Source of the DNA: Rhodocyclaceae bacterium
GTDB lineage: Bacteria > Pseudomonadota > Gammaproteobacteria > Burkholderiales > Rhodocyclaceae
Assembly (NCBI GenBank): GCA_018261935.1
Contig: JAGTRP010000002.1
Coordinates: 1 to 64,000, forward strand
DNA: 64,000 nucleotides
Reading direction: 5' to 3'
Program-made: the position numbers and the translations under genes
Shown: positions 9,402 to 18,593 of the stretch, one piece after another
Layout of the letters: the number at the start of each line of letters is the position of its first letter
Numbering within the stretch: position 1 is the first letter of the stretch
The notes under the pieces: model-generated
The model's input: only the letters and a program-made list of their open reading frames with translations
The model's database searches: none
Told to the model about the DNA's origin: nothing

Positions 9402-12400
9402 GATGGGTCAGCGTCGTCGTCGGCACCGCGGAAAAGGGCGTCCATGGCCTCGATCAGGGCTCGGGGCGGGCGTTCGAAATGGACTCCCCGGCTGGCGGAC
9501 CGGCTGCCCCGCAGGAAGACATAGACGGCGCCGCCGATGTGGCGGTCGTAGTCGTAGCCGGGCAGCCGGGCCCGGAGCTGGCGATGCAGGGCCAGCAGGT
9601 AGAGGGCGTACTGGAGGTCGTAGCGCTTTTCCAGGATGGCGGCGGCCATGGCCTCCGGCGTGTAGTCGCCATCGGCGGGTCCCAGCCAGTTGGATTTGTA
9701 GTCGGCCACGTAGTAGCGGCCGGCATGCTCGAAGACCAGGTCGATGTAGCCCTTCAGCATGCCCTGGAGGAGGATTTTCTCCAGGCCCGGCCGGGGGGCG
9801 CCGGCCAGGGTGTGGGCGCGGACCAGGGCATCGAGCCGGCGGGTATCCACGCCGGAGGTCTCGAACCAGAATTCCATTTCCGGCTGGTAGGACTCCAGCT
9901 GGCGCAGGGCCGCCCGCTGGTCTCCCAGGGGCAGGGGCGTCTCCAGGAGGTGGCGCAGCCAGGCCTCCAGGGGGGCGATCCAGGCTTCCCAGCCCCGGCG
10001 GTTGCAGCGCCGGGCGATGGTGTCCACCAGACGCTCCGGGTTGGCCGAGAACTGGGCGAAGCCTTCCTGGGCGACCCATTCCAGGAGGCCGTGGAGGAAG
10101 GTGCCGGGCCCCGCTCCCTTGGGGAAGCGGTGGATCTGGGCGGCGGTGGCGTCGGTGGGCCGGGCCCCTTCCGGATCGGCGGCGGCCTCGGCTTCCATCA
10201 GTTTCTGGGCCAGGGCCGTTTCCGGCGCCAGCAGCTCCAGCTCCAGCTGGCGGGCCGGGGAAGACGGGGGGGCGTCGGCCGGCAGGGCGGTCCCGTCGCC
10301 GCCTTCCTCGCTCATTTCCTCGCCGATCCGGAGGGCGCTGTAGCTGGCGATCCACCAGGGATCGCTGGCCGCCCGCCGCACCACGGTACGGGCGGCCAGG
10401 GCCGGCGCGCCGGCAGCCTGGAAGCGGAAGGGCTCGTCCGTGGCTTCCGGCAGGGGGGCGATGGCGATGTCGGGGCACCCGCCCTGCATGGCCTCCAGGG
10501 CCGGGGGCAGGCCACCCGTGGCCAGGGGCTCGCCGCCGGTGAGGAGGCAGCCGAAGGCGGTGCGGTGGAGGTCGGAGCCTCCGGAGCGGCCGCTCTTGAC
10601 GTCCGCCACCCCGAGCCAGCAGGCATGGCGGGCCCGGGTCAGGGCGACGTAGAGGAGGCGCATGTCCTCGGCCAGGCGCTCGGCGTCGGCCTCCTCGACC
10701 TCCTCCTCGCCGGGGGCGAGGACGGTGATCCGGCTGCCGTCGGGGCCGTGGAACTTGACCGCCGCGTCGTCCGTCTTGACGGGCCGGTAATGGCAGGCGA
10801 AGGGAATGAAGACCAGGGGGTATTCCAGGCCCTTGGACTTGTGGATGGTGATGACCTTGACCAGGTTCTCGTCGCTCTCCAGGCGCAGGATGCGCTCCTC
10901 GGCGGCGCTTTCCTCGGCGATCTGCTCGGACAGGAAGCGGATCAGGGCCTGTTCCCCGTCCAGTTCGCCGGCCCCCTGTTGGAGGAGTTCGGAGAGGTGG
11001 AGGAGGTTGGTCAGGGTGCGCTCCCCGGCGGTGGTCTGGGCCAGGCGCTGGGGCAGGTCGAAATCGTGGATGATGCGGCGCAGCATGGGCAGGACCCCCT
11101 GCTGGCGCCACAGGCTGCGGTAGGTGCGGAACTGCAGGACCCGGGCTTCCCAGGCGGTTTCGTCCTGGTTGAGGTGCTCCAGGTCGGAGAGCGGCAGGTC
11201 GAGGGTGCGGGAGCCCAGGGCGGCCCGCAGCAGGCGGTCGTCCTCCGGCTCCGCCGCCGCCCGCAGCCACATCCGCAGGTCGTGGGCTTCCGCTGTCTTG
11301 AGGACCGAGTCCTTGTCGGACAGGTAAACGCTGCGTACCTCCCGCCGTACCAGCTCCTCCCGCACTGCCTTGGCCTGGGCGAAGCTGCGCACCAGCACCG
11401 CTAGGTCGCCGGGGCGCAGGGGGCGCAAGGGCTTGCCATCCGCCTGGAATCCGGCCCGGCCGGACTGGCCGAGGTTCAGGAGGCGGGCGATCTCGCTGGC
11501 GCAGCTGGCGGCCAGGCGCTGCCGGTACTCGTCCTTGCCCAGGGGCTCGGTCTGGTCGTCGGGGTGCCAGAGGGTGAGGGCGGGGACTTCGGCTTCCTCC
11601 GCCACCAGGCGCTCCTTCCGCCCCTGGGCATCCACCGGCACGAAGGGGACCGGGTTGTCGCCGCCGGCGCGGAAGAGGAAGGCGCCCTGGCCCTGGGGCC
11701 GTTCCTCGGCCTGGAGGAAGAGCCGGTTCACCGCCGCCACCATGCCCCGGGTGGAGCGGAAATTGGTGCCCAGGGTGTAGTGGCGGCCCTCGGTGGCCCG
11801 CCGGGCCGCCAGGTAGGTGTAGATGTCGGCGTTGCGGAAGGCGTAGATGGCCTGCTTGGGATCGCCGATCATGAAGAGCCCGGTTTCCGGGGCGTTGTCC
11901 TCGACGCCGTAGATGCGGGAGAAAATGGCGTACTGGACCGGGTCGGTATCCTGGAATTCGTCGATCAAGGCCACCGGGAACTGGCGGCGGATGGATTCTG
12001 CCAGCTGGGGTCCCTTGCGCCCCTGGAGGGCGGCGTCGAGCCGGGTCAGGAGGTCGTCGAAACCCAGTTCCGCCCGGCGGGCCTTCTCCTGCTCGAAGCG
12101 CAACCGGACCCAGGCGGAGGCGTGGCGCAGCATGTCCCGGTCGGGGCGGGGCAGGGCCGCCAGGGCCTGGCGCAGGCGGGAGGTTTCGGCCAGGGCCGGG
12201 TGCTCGGGCGGGGCGCCATCCTTCCAGGCTTCGGCCAGCCCTTCCGGCGTCAGGCGGTTCCATGCCGAGTCGGACAGGCCAAGCTCTGCCTGATCCGGCG
12301 TGGTGGCCCAGGTTCTGAGGGCCGCCAGCCAGGAATTGTAATGGCGGGGCTGGATCTTGGTGCCATTCACCGCCTTGCGGGTGGAGGCATCATCCAGTAG

Positions 12401-13138
12401 GGACTGGAGCTGGTCAGCCCACTCGGCCCAGGGGGCCTTGAGCTGGTCCAGGGCTGCCAGCCGCTGCCCCCTGGCATTTCCGAAGACCTCGGCCAGGGGC
12501 GGCTGGGCCAGGGCCGGGTCGGCATCGGGGGCATCCAGCACCAGCTTGCGGACCAGCTGGCGCGGCTCCTGCCAATGGTCGAGGACCCATTCCAGTCCCT
12601 CTCCCGCCAGGGGGTAGCAATGGACCCGCCAGTAGTCCCGCACCACTTCGAGCAGCAGTTCGCTGTGGTCGGCCTCCAGGTTCTGGGCGAAGAGGCTGCC
12701 GCTGTCGAAGGCGTGCTCCCGCAGCATGCGGTTGCACCAACCGTGGATGGTGGAGATAGCAGCCTCGTCCATCCATTCGGCGGCGATTTCCAGGCGGCGG
12801 GCGCAGCGGGGCCAGTCGGCGGGCGGGTAGTCGTCCCGCAGGCGGGTCAGGTAATCGTCGGGCCGGGGCAGGGTGGCGCGGAAATGCTGGGCGGCTTCGG
12901 TGAGGCGCAGGCGGATGCGGTCCCGCAGCTCCTTGGTGGCGGCGTCGGTGAAGGTGACCACCAGGATATCCGGCGGCAGCAGTTCCTGGCGGCAGGCGTT
13001 GTCGCCGCCGTGGCCCAGGACCAGCCGCAGGTAGAGGGCGGCGATGGTGTAGGTCTTGCCGGTACCGGCACTGGCCTCGATGAGCCGGCTGCCGTAGAGC
13101 GGCAGTTCCAGCGGATTCAGGAGATTGGGCAGGCTCAC
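9398..13138 (-). CDS. recB: RecBCD enzyme subunit RecB (helicase-nuclease, beta)
   Basis: RecB carries the 3'-5' helicase and the only nuclease of RecBCD. In 1246 residues I see Walker A EASAGTGKTYT (about residue 22), VVTFTDAATKELRDRI, LIDEFQDTDPVQY, GDPKQAIYAFRNADIYTY, the TIHKSKGLEYPLVFIPF motif and LYVALTRAR. The C-terminal nuclease centre VADYKSNWLG is followed by the usual YDLQYALYLLALHR. All key motifs are intact. The start is GTG at 13138, overlapping the recC stop as GTGA, and the stop overlaps recD, so the three genes form one tightly coupled operon. Confidence 0.97.
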   Translation of the reverse strand: MSLPNLLNPLELPLYGSRLIEASAGTGKTYTIAALYLRLVLGHGGDNACRQELLPPDILVVTFTDAATKELRDRIRLRLTEAAQHFRATLPRPDDYLTRLRDDYPPADWPRCARRLEIAAEWMDEAAISTIHGWCNRMLREHAFDSGSLFAQNLEADHSELLLEVVRDYWRVHCYPLAGEGLEWVLDHWQEPRQLVRKLVLDAPDADPALAQPPLAEVFGNARGQRLAALDQLKAPWAEWADQLQSLLDDASTRKAVNGTKIQPRHYNSWLAALRTWATTPDQAELGLSDSAWNRLTPEGLAEAWKDGAPPEHPALAETSRLRQALAALPRPDRDMLRHASAWVRLRFEQEKARRAELGFDDLLTRLDAALQGRKGPQLAESIRRQFPVALIDEFQDTDPVQYAIFSRIYGVEDNAPETGLFMIGDPKQAIYAFRNADIYTYLAARRATEGRHYTLGTNFRSTRGMVAAVNRLFLQAEERPQGQGAFLFRAGGDNPVPFVPVDAQGRKERLVAEEAEVPALTLWHPDDQTEPLGKDEYRQRLAASCASEIARLLNLGQSGRAGFQADGKPLRPLRPGDLAVLVRSFAQAKAVREELVRREVRSVYLSDKDSVLKTAEAHDLRMWLRAAAEPEDDRLLRAALGSRTLDLPLSDLEHLNQDETAWEARVLQFRTYRSLWRQQGVLPMLRRIIHDFDLPQRLAQTTAGERTLTNLLHLSELLQQGAGELDGEQALIRFLSEQIAEESAAEERILRLESDENLVKVITIHKSKGLEYPLVFIPFACHYRPVKTDDAAVKFHGPDGSRITVLAPGEEEVEEADAERLAEDMRLLYVALTRARHACWLGVADVKSGRSGGSDLHRTAFGCLLTGGEPLATGGLPPALEAMQGGCPDIAIAPLPEATDEPFRFQAAGAPALAARTVVRRAASDPWWIASYSALRIGEEMSEEGGDGTALPADAPPSSPARQLELELLAPETALAQKLMEAEAAADPEGARPTDATAAQIHRFPKGAGPGTFLHGLLEWVAQEGFAQFSANPERLVDTIARRCNRRGWEAWIAPLEAWLRHLLETPLPLGDQRAALRQLESYQPEMEFWFETSGVDTRRLDALVRAHTLAGAPRPGLEKILLQGMLKGYIDLVFEHAGRYYVADYKSNWLGPADGDYTPEAMAAAILEKRYDLQYALYLLALHRQLRARLPGYDYDRHIGGAVYVFLRGSRSASRGVHFERPPRALIEAMDALFRGADDDADPS

Positions 13139-16100
13139 GCCGAGCTCCCCCTCTTCCTGGCCTTGGGCTCGTCCCCGGTGGGCTGCACCAGGGCGAAGAA
13201 GGGCTGGTAGAGGGCCAGGGCCCAGCGGCCGAATTCGCCGTCGACGCAGAGGCTCTCGAAATCCGGGTATTGGCGGGTCAGGTAGCTACAGTAGCCGCAT
13301 TCGCCCCGGGATTGGTAATCGTTGCCTTCATAGACTTGACGGGCCGAGGCCATGGCCTGTTCCTCTCCGGCGGGTAGCCTGGCGAGCCACTGGAAAGCCG
13401 TGCGGGGGGCCACCGGCAGGGGGGCGCACATGCCGGCGAGCCAGGCCGAGAGCAGGGCCGCCAGGGCTTCCTTGGCTGTTTCCTCGGCCACAGGCGGCAG
13501 CTGGAGTGTCTCGTCGGCGGCCACCACGACAGTGGTGAGCCGCAGCCCGACGGCGCAGGCGGACAAGTGGGCCACCCACTGGGGCAGCAGGCGATGGTGG
13601 AGGAGGTCCTTTTTTTTCCGCACATTGCGGGCCATGGAGACCACCATTGCCAGGTCGCCGGCCGGGTTGCGGCGCAGCCCCCCCAGCCAGTCGTCCAGGC
13701 AGAGGCCGCCGTGGGAGAAGACCAGGGGTTCGGGTTCCGGCTGGAGGTCGGGCCAGTCGGCGGCGGCGGCCTCGAAGCGGGTCGCCAGGTCGGGAAGGGG
13801 GGCGGCGAGCTTCCTGAGGATGAGCTCGCCGTGGCCGCCCATGGGCAGGCACCCCTTCCGCTGCAGGCTCTTGCCGGCCTCCTCCAGCTTGCCGTTCAAG
13901 GCCGCCTTCATGAGGAATTCCCCCAACTGGTACTCGTCCAGGGAATTGAGGCCGAAGGGCTCGGCGTTCTCCAGGGACTCGCCCTCGCCGTCGAAGTGGA
14001 CCTTGAGGCGGCGGTTGAAGAAGGCCTTGACGGGATTGCGCAGGAACTGGGCCAGCAGATCCAGGGTGAGGGTGGGCAGGGGCTCGGGGGGGGGCAGACG
14101 GGAGCCGGGGTCCATTGACAGGGTGGCGGCGCCGGCGGCCTGGTCGCCGGCCCGGGCCGAGCGGCCCAGCCATTCGTGGGCGTAGCTGAAGTAGCGGGGA
14201 TCGCCAGCCTCGAAATAGGCAGGGCTGAAAGGCTGCAGGGGATGTTCCAGGGTCAGGGCGGCGGCCAGGGCGCCGTCGCCGGAGGCGAGTCGCCAGCCGG
14301 CATCGAGATGGTCCCGCAGCTGGGCCACCAGGACCGAGGGCGGGCGTTCGCTGTTGTCCCGGACGCTCCTGCCCACCCAGCTGATGTAGAGCTGTTCCCG
14401 GGCGGAGAGGAGAGCTTCCAGGAAAAGGTAGCGGTCGTCCTCCCGGCGGGAGCGGTCGCCGGGGCGGTAGTCCCGGGCCATGAGATCGAAATCCGCCGCT
14501 GCCTGGGAGCGCGGATAGTCGCCGTCGTTCATGCCCAGGAGGCAGACCCTCTTGAACGGGATGGCCCGCATGGGCATGAGGGTGCAGAAATTGACCGCCC
14601 CAGCCATGAAGCGCTGGGAGAGGCCCCCCTGGTCCAGCCGGCCCAGCCAGGCTTCCCGGACGACGTTGAGGGGCAGTGGCTCGGCGAAACCGGCGGCCTC
14701 GCAGGCGGTTTCCCATTGCTCCAGCAGGTAGTCGAGCTGGGTGAGGAGGAGGGTGTCCTGATCGTCGGCGGGGAGGAAGAAGGTCTTCAGCAGGGTGCGC
14801 AGCCGCAGGCCCCAGTCCTTCGGGGAGGCGGGCTCCTGGAGGCTTTCCCAGCTTTGCTCCAGCGCTTCCAGGAGGCGTGCCAGGGGGCCCAGGAGGGCGG
14901 CTTCGAGGCCGCCGATCTCGTCGTGGGGCTCGATGTCCTGCCACTCGCCGCCGCTGCCCACGGCGTAGCCCAGGAGCATGCGGCGCAGGCCGAAGCGCCA
15001 GGTGTTCTGCTCCAGCCCGGTGGGCAGTTCCAGGGATTCCCGCTGGGCGGCGTTGAGGCCCCAGCGGATGCCGGCGCCGTCGATCCAGCGGTGCAGGGCC
15101 GGCACGTCGTCTTCCCGGATGCCGAAGCGCTGGCGGATGGCCGGTACGTCCAGGAGGTCGAGGACTTCGCTGGCAGCGAAGCGGCTGTCGGGCAGCGCCA
15201 CCAGGTGCTCGAGGGCGATCAGGAGCGGCTCCCGGCCCCGCTGGCGGCGGTCGGCCAGAGTGAAGGGAACATGGCGGGGATCGCTGCCGTCGAACTGCCC
15301 GAACACGGCCTGGACATGGGGGGCGTAGAGGTCGATGTCGGGGACCATGACGATCACGTCCCGGGGCTGCAGGCTACGGTCCTGGTTGAAGTGGTGCAGG
15401 AGCTGGTCGTGGAGGATTTCCACTTCCCGCTGGGTGCTGTGGGCGACGTGGAAGGCGATGGAGGTGTCGTTCCCCGCATCGACGGGACCGTGGCAGGCCT
15501 GGGTGTCGGCGAGGGAACGGAGCTCGAGGATGTCCTCCTGGAGCTGGCCGAGGAGGGTTGGGGCATCCGGGGCCGAGAAGAGGTCGATGCGCTGGAGGGA
15601 TGGATCGAGCCCCTCCATCTGGAAACGGTGCCGGTAGCGTTCCGGGTCGTCGAATTCGTCCAGGAGGCGGATGTAGTCCCGGCCTTGCCGGCCCCAGGCG
15701 GCCAGGAGGGGATGGGCATGGAGGTGGAGGGCGGCCTCGTCCACGTCCAGGGGCATCCCGGCCTTGGCCGGATGGCGGCGGCGGGCCGCCTTGAGGAGGT
15801 CCTTGCCGGTGACGATGTCCCCCCAGTAATGCTGGCAGGGGTTGTGGACGAACATCAGCACCTGGCAGAAGCGGGAAAGGGCGGCCAGGGCGTGCAGTGT
15901 CTGGGCCGGCAGGGAGGAAATGCCGAAGACGATGACCCGCCGGGGCAGTCCCGCAGGCCGGCGGTCCAGGGACTGGGCGGCGGCCAGGAAGCGGGCGTGG
16001 ACTTCGGCCCGGCTGAGGGAAGCGGCGCTGCCCGGGGCAGCGGCGATATCCGCCACCAGGGCACGCCACAGCCGGGGCTGCCAGCCTTGCCCCGGGGGCA

Positions 16101-16689
16101 GGGGGCGGGGATTGCCATGGACATCGAGGAGGCGGTCCTCGCCCGACGACCACTCCCGCAGCCAGTCGGCCCGGTAGACCTGGTACTGGTCCAGGAGGTC
16201 GGCCAGGCGCTCGGAGAGCTGATGGCGCTTGCGGCGGTCCGGGTCGTCCTCCAGGTAGGCGGCCAGGGGTGCGAAGTCGGCGCCGTCGAGGAGCGATGGC
16301 AGGAGGCCCATGATGCGCCAGGCGAGGGCATCCTTGTCGAAGGGGGAATCCGCCGGGATGGCGCTGCTTCCCAGGACGGCGCGGTAGGCTTGCCACAGGA
16401 AGCGGGCGGGGAGCTGGACGTCGATGGCGGCGGCGATCCCCATGCCGCCATCGCTGCCGCCGGGGTTCCTGGCCAGGGCAAGCTTGAGCCACTGGGCGAC
16501 GCCGTTGCTCTGGACCAGGATGACTTCGTTCTCGAGGGGCGCCAGGGGGTGGTGCTGCATCCAGCCCACGGTGAGGGCACGCAGGTCCTCCATCCGGTTG
16601 CCGTGGACGACCATCATTCCGGGTTCGAGGGCGGGCTGGTTCATCGGGGCGGGTTGGGGGGCGGGGCCGGGAGTGTTGGTGCCGGCCAT
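13135..16689 (-). CDS. recC: RecBCD enzyme subunit RecC (gamma, Chi recognition)
   Basis: RecC is the scaffold that splits DNA strands and recognises Chi. The protein has up to 1184 residues and begins close to the family pattern, with HGNRMEDLRAL and ENEVILVQSNGVAQWLKLAL corresponding to the E. coli N-terminus. The middle carries the degenerate helicase fold and the C-terminus a degenerate nuclease fold (PVKAFFNRRLKVHFDG region). First gene of recCBD. The ATG at 16689 sits inside a TATGGGATAAT sequence that looks like a -10 box, so translation may really begin at a downstream Met (16644 or 16617). Family assignment is firm; the exact start is not. Confidence 0.94.
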   Translation of the reverse strand: MAGTNTPGPAPQPAPMNQPALEPGMMVVHGNRMEDLRALTVGWMQHHPLAPLENEVILVQSNGVAQWLKLALARNPGGSDGGMGIAAAIDVQLPARFLWQAYRAVLGSSAIPADSPFDKDALAWRIMGLLPSLLDGADFAPLAAYLEDDPDRRKRHQLSERLADLLDQYQVYRADWLREWSSGEDRLLDVHGNPRPLPPGQGWQPRLWRALVADIAAAPGSAASLSRAEVHARFLAAAQSLDRRPAGLPRRVIVFGISSLPAQTLHALAALSRFCQVLMFVHNPCQHYWGDIVTGKDLLKAARRRHPAKAGMPLDVDEAALHLHAHPLLAAWGRQGRDYIRLLDEFDDPERYRHRFQMEGLDPSLQRIDLFSAPDAPTLLGQLQEDILELRSLADTQACHGPVDAGNDTSIAFHVAHSTQREVEILHDQLLHHFNQDRSLQPRDVIVMVPDIDLYAPHVQAVFGQFDGSDPRHVPFTLADRRQRGREPLLIALEHLVALPDSRFAASEVLDLLDVPAIRQRFGIREDDVPALHRWIDGAGIRWGLNAAQRESLELPTGLEQNTWRFGLRRMLLGYAVGSGGEWQDIEPHDEIGGLEAALLGPLARLLEALEQSWESLQEPASPKDWGLRLRTLLKTFFLPADDQDTLLLTQLDYLLEQWETACEAAGFAEPLPLNVVREAWLGRLDQGGLSQRFMAGAVNFCTLMPMRAIPFKRVCLLGMNDGDYPRSQAAADFDLMARDYRPGDRSRREDDRYLFLEALLSAREQLYISWVGRSVRDNSERPPSVLVAQLRDHLDAGWRLASGDGALAAALTLEHPLQPFSPAYFEAGDPRYFSYAHEWLGRSARAGDQAAGAATLSMDPGSRLPPPEPLPTLTLDLLAQFLRNPVKAFFNRRLKVHFDGEGESLENAEPFGLNSLDEYQLGEFLMKAALNGKLEEAGKSLQRKGCLPMGGHGELILRKLAAPLPDLATRFEAAAADWPDLQPEPEPLVFSHGGLCLDDWLGGLRRNPAGDLAMVVSMARNVRKKKDLLHHRLLPQWVAHLSACAVGLRLTTVVVAADETLQLPPVAEETAKEALAALLSAWLAGMCAPLPVAPRTAFQWLARLPAGEEQAMASARQVYEGNDYQSRGECGYCSYLTRQYPDFESLCVDGEFGRWALALYQPFFALVQPTGDEPKARKRGSSA

Positions 16690-16845
16690 TATCCCATACT
16701 CGAATGCAGCGCCCCGTCCGGAACCCTGGCTGGGACGGCCAGGCCGGGAGAATTTGCCCCCAGGGGGGCGGGTTGGGCCGGCCGCGCCGCCGCCGGAGAG
16801 GGCGATGGGCTGACGGTGCGGCTCAAAGATGGAAAAGCGGCTGGG

Positions 16846-17124
16846 TCAGTAGGTGGTGCACTGGACGAAACCAGGCGGGCCGAAACAACTGGTGGTCAGC
16901 GGATACATGTACGCGCGCTCATAGCTTTCCTTCTGGGCAAGCCGCAGGATGCAGTCGCGCCAAAGGTTGGTGTCTCGCTGGAAGCCGAGCTTTTCGCAAG
17001 CCGGACCGTAAACCACCATCAGACGATCCATTTCCCGTTCTGCCCGGGCCGCCTGTTCGGCCGGGGTGGCGCAACCTGCCACCAGCAGGGCGGCCGCGAT
17101 GGCCGTGGTCCATGGAATTCGCAT
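16846..17124 (-). CDS. small predicted lipoprotein
   Basis: A 92-residue protein with a lipoprotein signal peptide: MRIPWTTAIAAALLVAGC, lipobox LVAGC with the modified Cys at residue 18. The mature part is short and helical (AEREMDRLMVVYGPACEKLG), with three further cysteines and a C-terminal SCFGPPGFVQC. The start at 17124 is chosen because a strong GGAGG lies just upstream. It stands alone between recC and a divergent gene. I do not recognise the family beyond 'small proteobacterial lipoprotein'. It is probably anchored in the outer membrane facing the periplasm. Confidence 0.8.
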   Translation of the reverse strand: MRIPWTTAIAAALLVAGCATPAEQAARAEREMDRLMVVYGPACEKLGFQRDTNLWRDCILRLAQKESYERAYMYPLTTSCFGPPGFVQCTTY

Positions 17125-17327
17125 AAAAGCCTCCAATCCTCGTGCTCCGGCCGATGCGCCGAACCCATCCACTTCTTAGGTCCCGAAGCGGGAGCCCCGG
17201 TTCCTGCCGGGAAAATCAGGTCGGTACAAATTGTTGCAAACGGTTACTTGAGGTCCCCGGGGAGGAATCTTATCTTGCCGGATCCGAAACGACAGGAGTG
17301 CTTGTCCCGGAGCAACAGGGTTTATCC
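17125..17327. other. divergent intergenic spacer
   Basis: Spacer between the small lipoprotein (minus) and the 17328/17501 genes (plus). It must hold promoters for both directions. I see no clear consensus boxes, RNA gene or riboswitch. A GC-rich inverted stretch (CCCCGGTTCCTGCCGGG) is present but has no T-run. Confidence 0.3.
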
Positions 17328-17504
17328 ATGGAGAACCGAACATTGGAACAATTTTTTGCCGATACAAGGCGATACTTCGATCTGGTGCCGGGCCCCGGAG
17401 GCGTCGCCGGGAAGCCGGCCGGGAGAGTCGGAGGGGACTTGAAGCAATGGTTTGCCACCCCCATCTTCCCGGTCGTGGATGAGCTTCCAAGGAGATCAAC
17501 ATGA
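17328..17504 (+). CDS. possible 58-residue ORF coupled to the downstream TPR gene
   Basis: ATG at 17328 opens a 58-residue frame beginning MENRTLEQFFADTRRYFDLV, which ends in TGA overlapping the ATG of the TPR gene (ATGA). The N-terminal third looks like an amphipathic helix; the rest is glycine- and proline-rich. There is no strong ribosome site. The overlap suggests a coupled leader peptide or small protein, but the frame may be open by chance. No family recognised. Confidence 0.3.
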   Translation: MENRTLEQFFADTRRYFDLVPGPGGVAGKPAGRVGGDLKQWFATPIFPVVDELPRRST

Positions 17505-18334
17505 AGAAAATCATCATGGCTCTTAGTCTGGTCCTGGCTTCTTCCGTGGCCCTGGCGCTCCCCGCCCCGAAGGATATCGAGGCAGCGGTGAAGGCGGGGC
17601 AGTTGTCCCAGGCCGAGACGATGCTGCATGAAGTCATCAAGGAAAAGCCGGCGAGCGCCAAGGCCCATTACGAGCTGGGCCAGGTACTGGCCAGGGAAGG
17701 GAAAAATCAGGAGGCTCGAAAAGAACTCCTGGAGGCCCAGCGGCTCGATCCCTCCCTCAAGTTCGCCAGCGATCCCCAGCGTTTCCGCGATCTTCTGAAT
17801 CGTATTCCCGTCGGGACGCCAGCGGCTCCTGTCGCCAGGTCGGTTGATGCCACTCGACCTGTCGCCCCCGCGCCGGCCCCGGTTCAGGCCTCCTTCCCCT
17901 GGATCTATGTTGTCCTGGGCGGGGCGGCTCTCGTCATCGTTTGGCTGCTGATGAGCCGGCGCCGCGCTGCGGCCGCCCCGGCCCCGGTTGGAGCGGCAGC
18001 CTCCGGGGGCGGCGCCCCCGGCGGTTATGGCAGCTACGGGCCGGGGTATGGTCCCGGTTATGGCGCCCCGCAAACTCCTGCCTCCGGCATCGGCGGCGCC
18101 GTCCTGGGCGGCCTCGCCGGCATGGCTGCCGGCTATGGGCTGTCCAAAATCCTGGAGGGCAACGAGCCCCATGAGCCCCAGGCCCGCAACGCCGCCGCCG
18201 ACAACGACTTCATTCCCATCGGTTCGGATGGGGGCGGCGCGCCGGACTATGGATCCTTCGACGCGGGGTCGGGGGGTGGCGACTCGTGGGATGGCGGCGA
18301 CTCATCTTCATCGTCCGGGGACGACAACTGGTAG
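17501..18334 (+). CDS. TPR-repeat, single-pass membrane protein with Gly/Ser/Asp-rich tail
   Basis: A 277-residue protein with a signal peptide (about residues 1-20, ending ALA) and two TPR-like units at about residues 22-90 (AKAHYELGQVLAREGKNQEA). A Pro/Ala linker leads to one membrane helix at about residues 130-147 (YVVLGGAALVIVWLLMSRRR). The remainder is a Gly-rich, low-complexity region with a hydrophobic glycine-zipper-like segment (IGGAVLGGLAGMAAGYGL) and a Ser/Asp/Gly/Trp tail. AAGGAG lies just before the ATG. TPRs usually bind proteins, so a periplasmic scaffold or adaptor role is likely; the partner is unknown. Confidence 0.85.
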   Translation: MKKIIMALSLVLASSVALALPAPKDIEAAVKAGQLSQAETMLHEVIKEKPASAKAHYELGQVLAREGKNQEARKELLEAQRLDPSLKFASDPQRFRDLLNRIPVGTPAAPVARSVDATRPVAPAPAPVQASFPWIYVVLGGAALVIVWLLMSRRRAAAAPAPVGAAASGGGAPGGYGSYGPGYGPGYGAPQTPASGIGGAVLGGLAGMAAGYGLSKILEGNEPHEPQARNAAADNDFIPIGSDGGGAPDYGSFDAGSGGGDSWDGGDSSSSSGDDNW

Positions 18335-18346
18335 CCGACTGGGCCT

Positions 18347-18413
18347 CAGCTGGTGCCGATCCTGTCCGATTCGCTGAATCGGACAGCTGCGCAAAGTTTC
18401 GGCACCGCAGCTG
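18347..18413. repeat. nested inverted repeats in a convergent spacer
   Basis: An inner perfect hairpin has 11-base arms (CTGTCCGATTC at 18362-18372 and its complement at 18376-18386) with loop GCT. It is enclosed by longer imperfect arms at 18347-18359 and 18399-18413 (CAGCTGGTGCCGA against TCGGCACCGCAGCTG). It lies just after the TPR gene stop. It may be a bidirectional terminator or mRNA-stabilising stem-loop, although there is no T-run. Confidence 0.6.
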
Positions 18414-18464
18414 AAATCTTTACGGGGCCGCGACTTAGCGGCTTTCCCCAGGGTTTTCCCCCAA

Positions 18465-18491
18465 GCTTATCCACAGGAAATGTGGATAAGC
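18465..18491. promoter_or_regulatory. inverted pair of perfect DnaA boxes
   Basis: TTATCCACA at 18467-18475 and its reverse complement TGTGGATAA at 18481-18489 both match the strongest DnaA box exactly. Extended by one base each side they form an 11-base perfect inverted repeat with loop GGAAA. The site is in the spacer between two convergent genes, so it does not look like a promoter operator. dnaA, rpmH, gidA and parAB are absent nearby, so this is not an obvious oriC. A DnaA-titration or reactivation site is an inference. Confidence 0.6.
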
Positions 18492-18593
18492 GGAAATTCC
18501 ATTGGTAAAACGGTTGGTTGCGGTCATGCCTTAAGGTCATTCCTGGGAGTTCAAGCCGTTACACGAGAGGCGTGGCCAGAAAACCCGGCAGCT

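Noticed and set aside
14176-17442. Plus-strand open frame of 1088 residues antisense to recC
   Set aside because: No family features; recC motifs are well preserved on the other strand.
18465-18491. Chromosomal origin oriC
   Set aside because: Only two DnaA boxes, no AT-rich unwinding region and none of the usual origin-linked genes.
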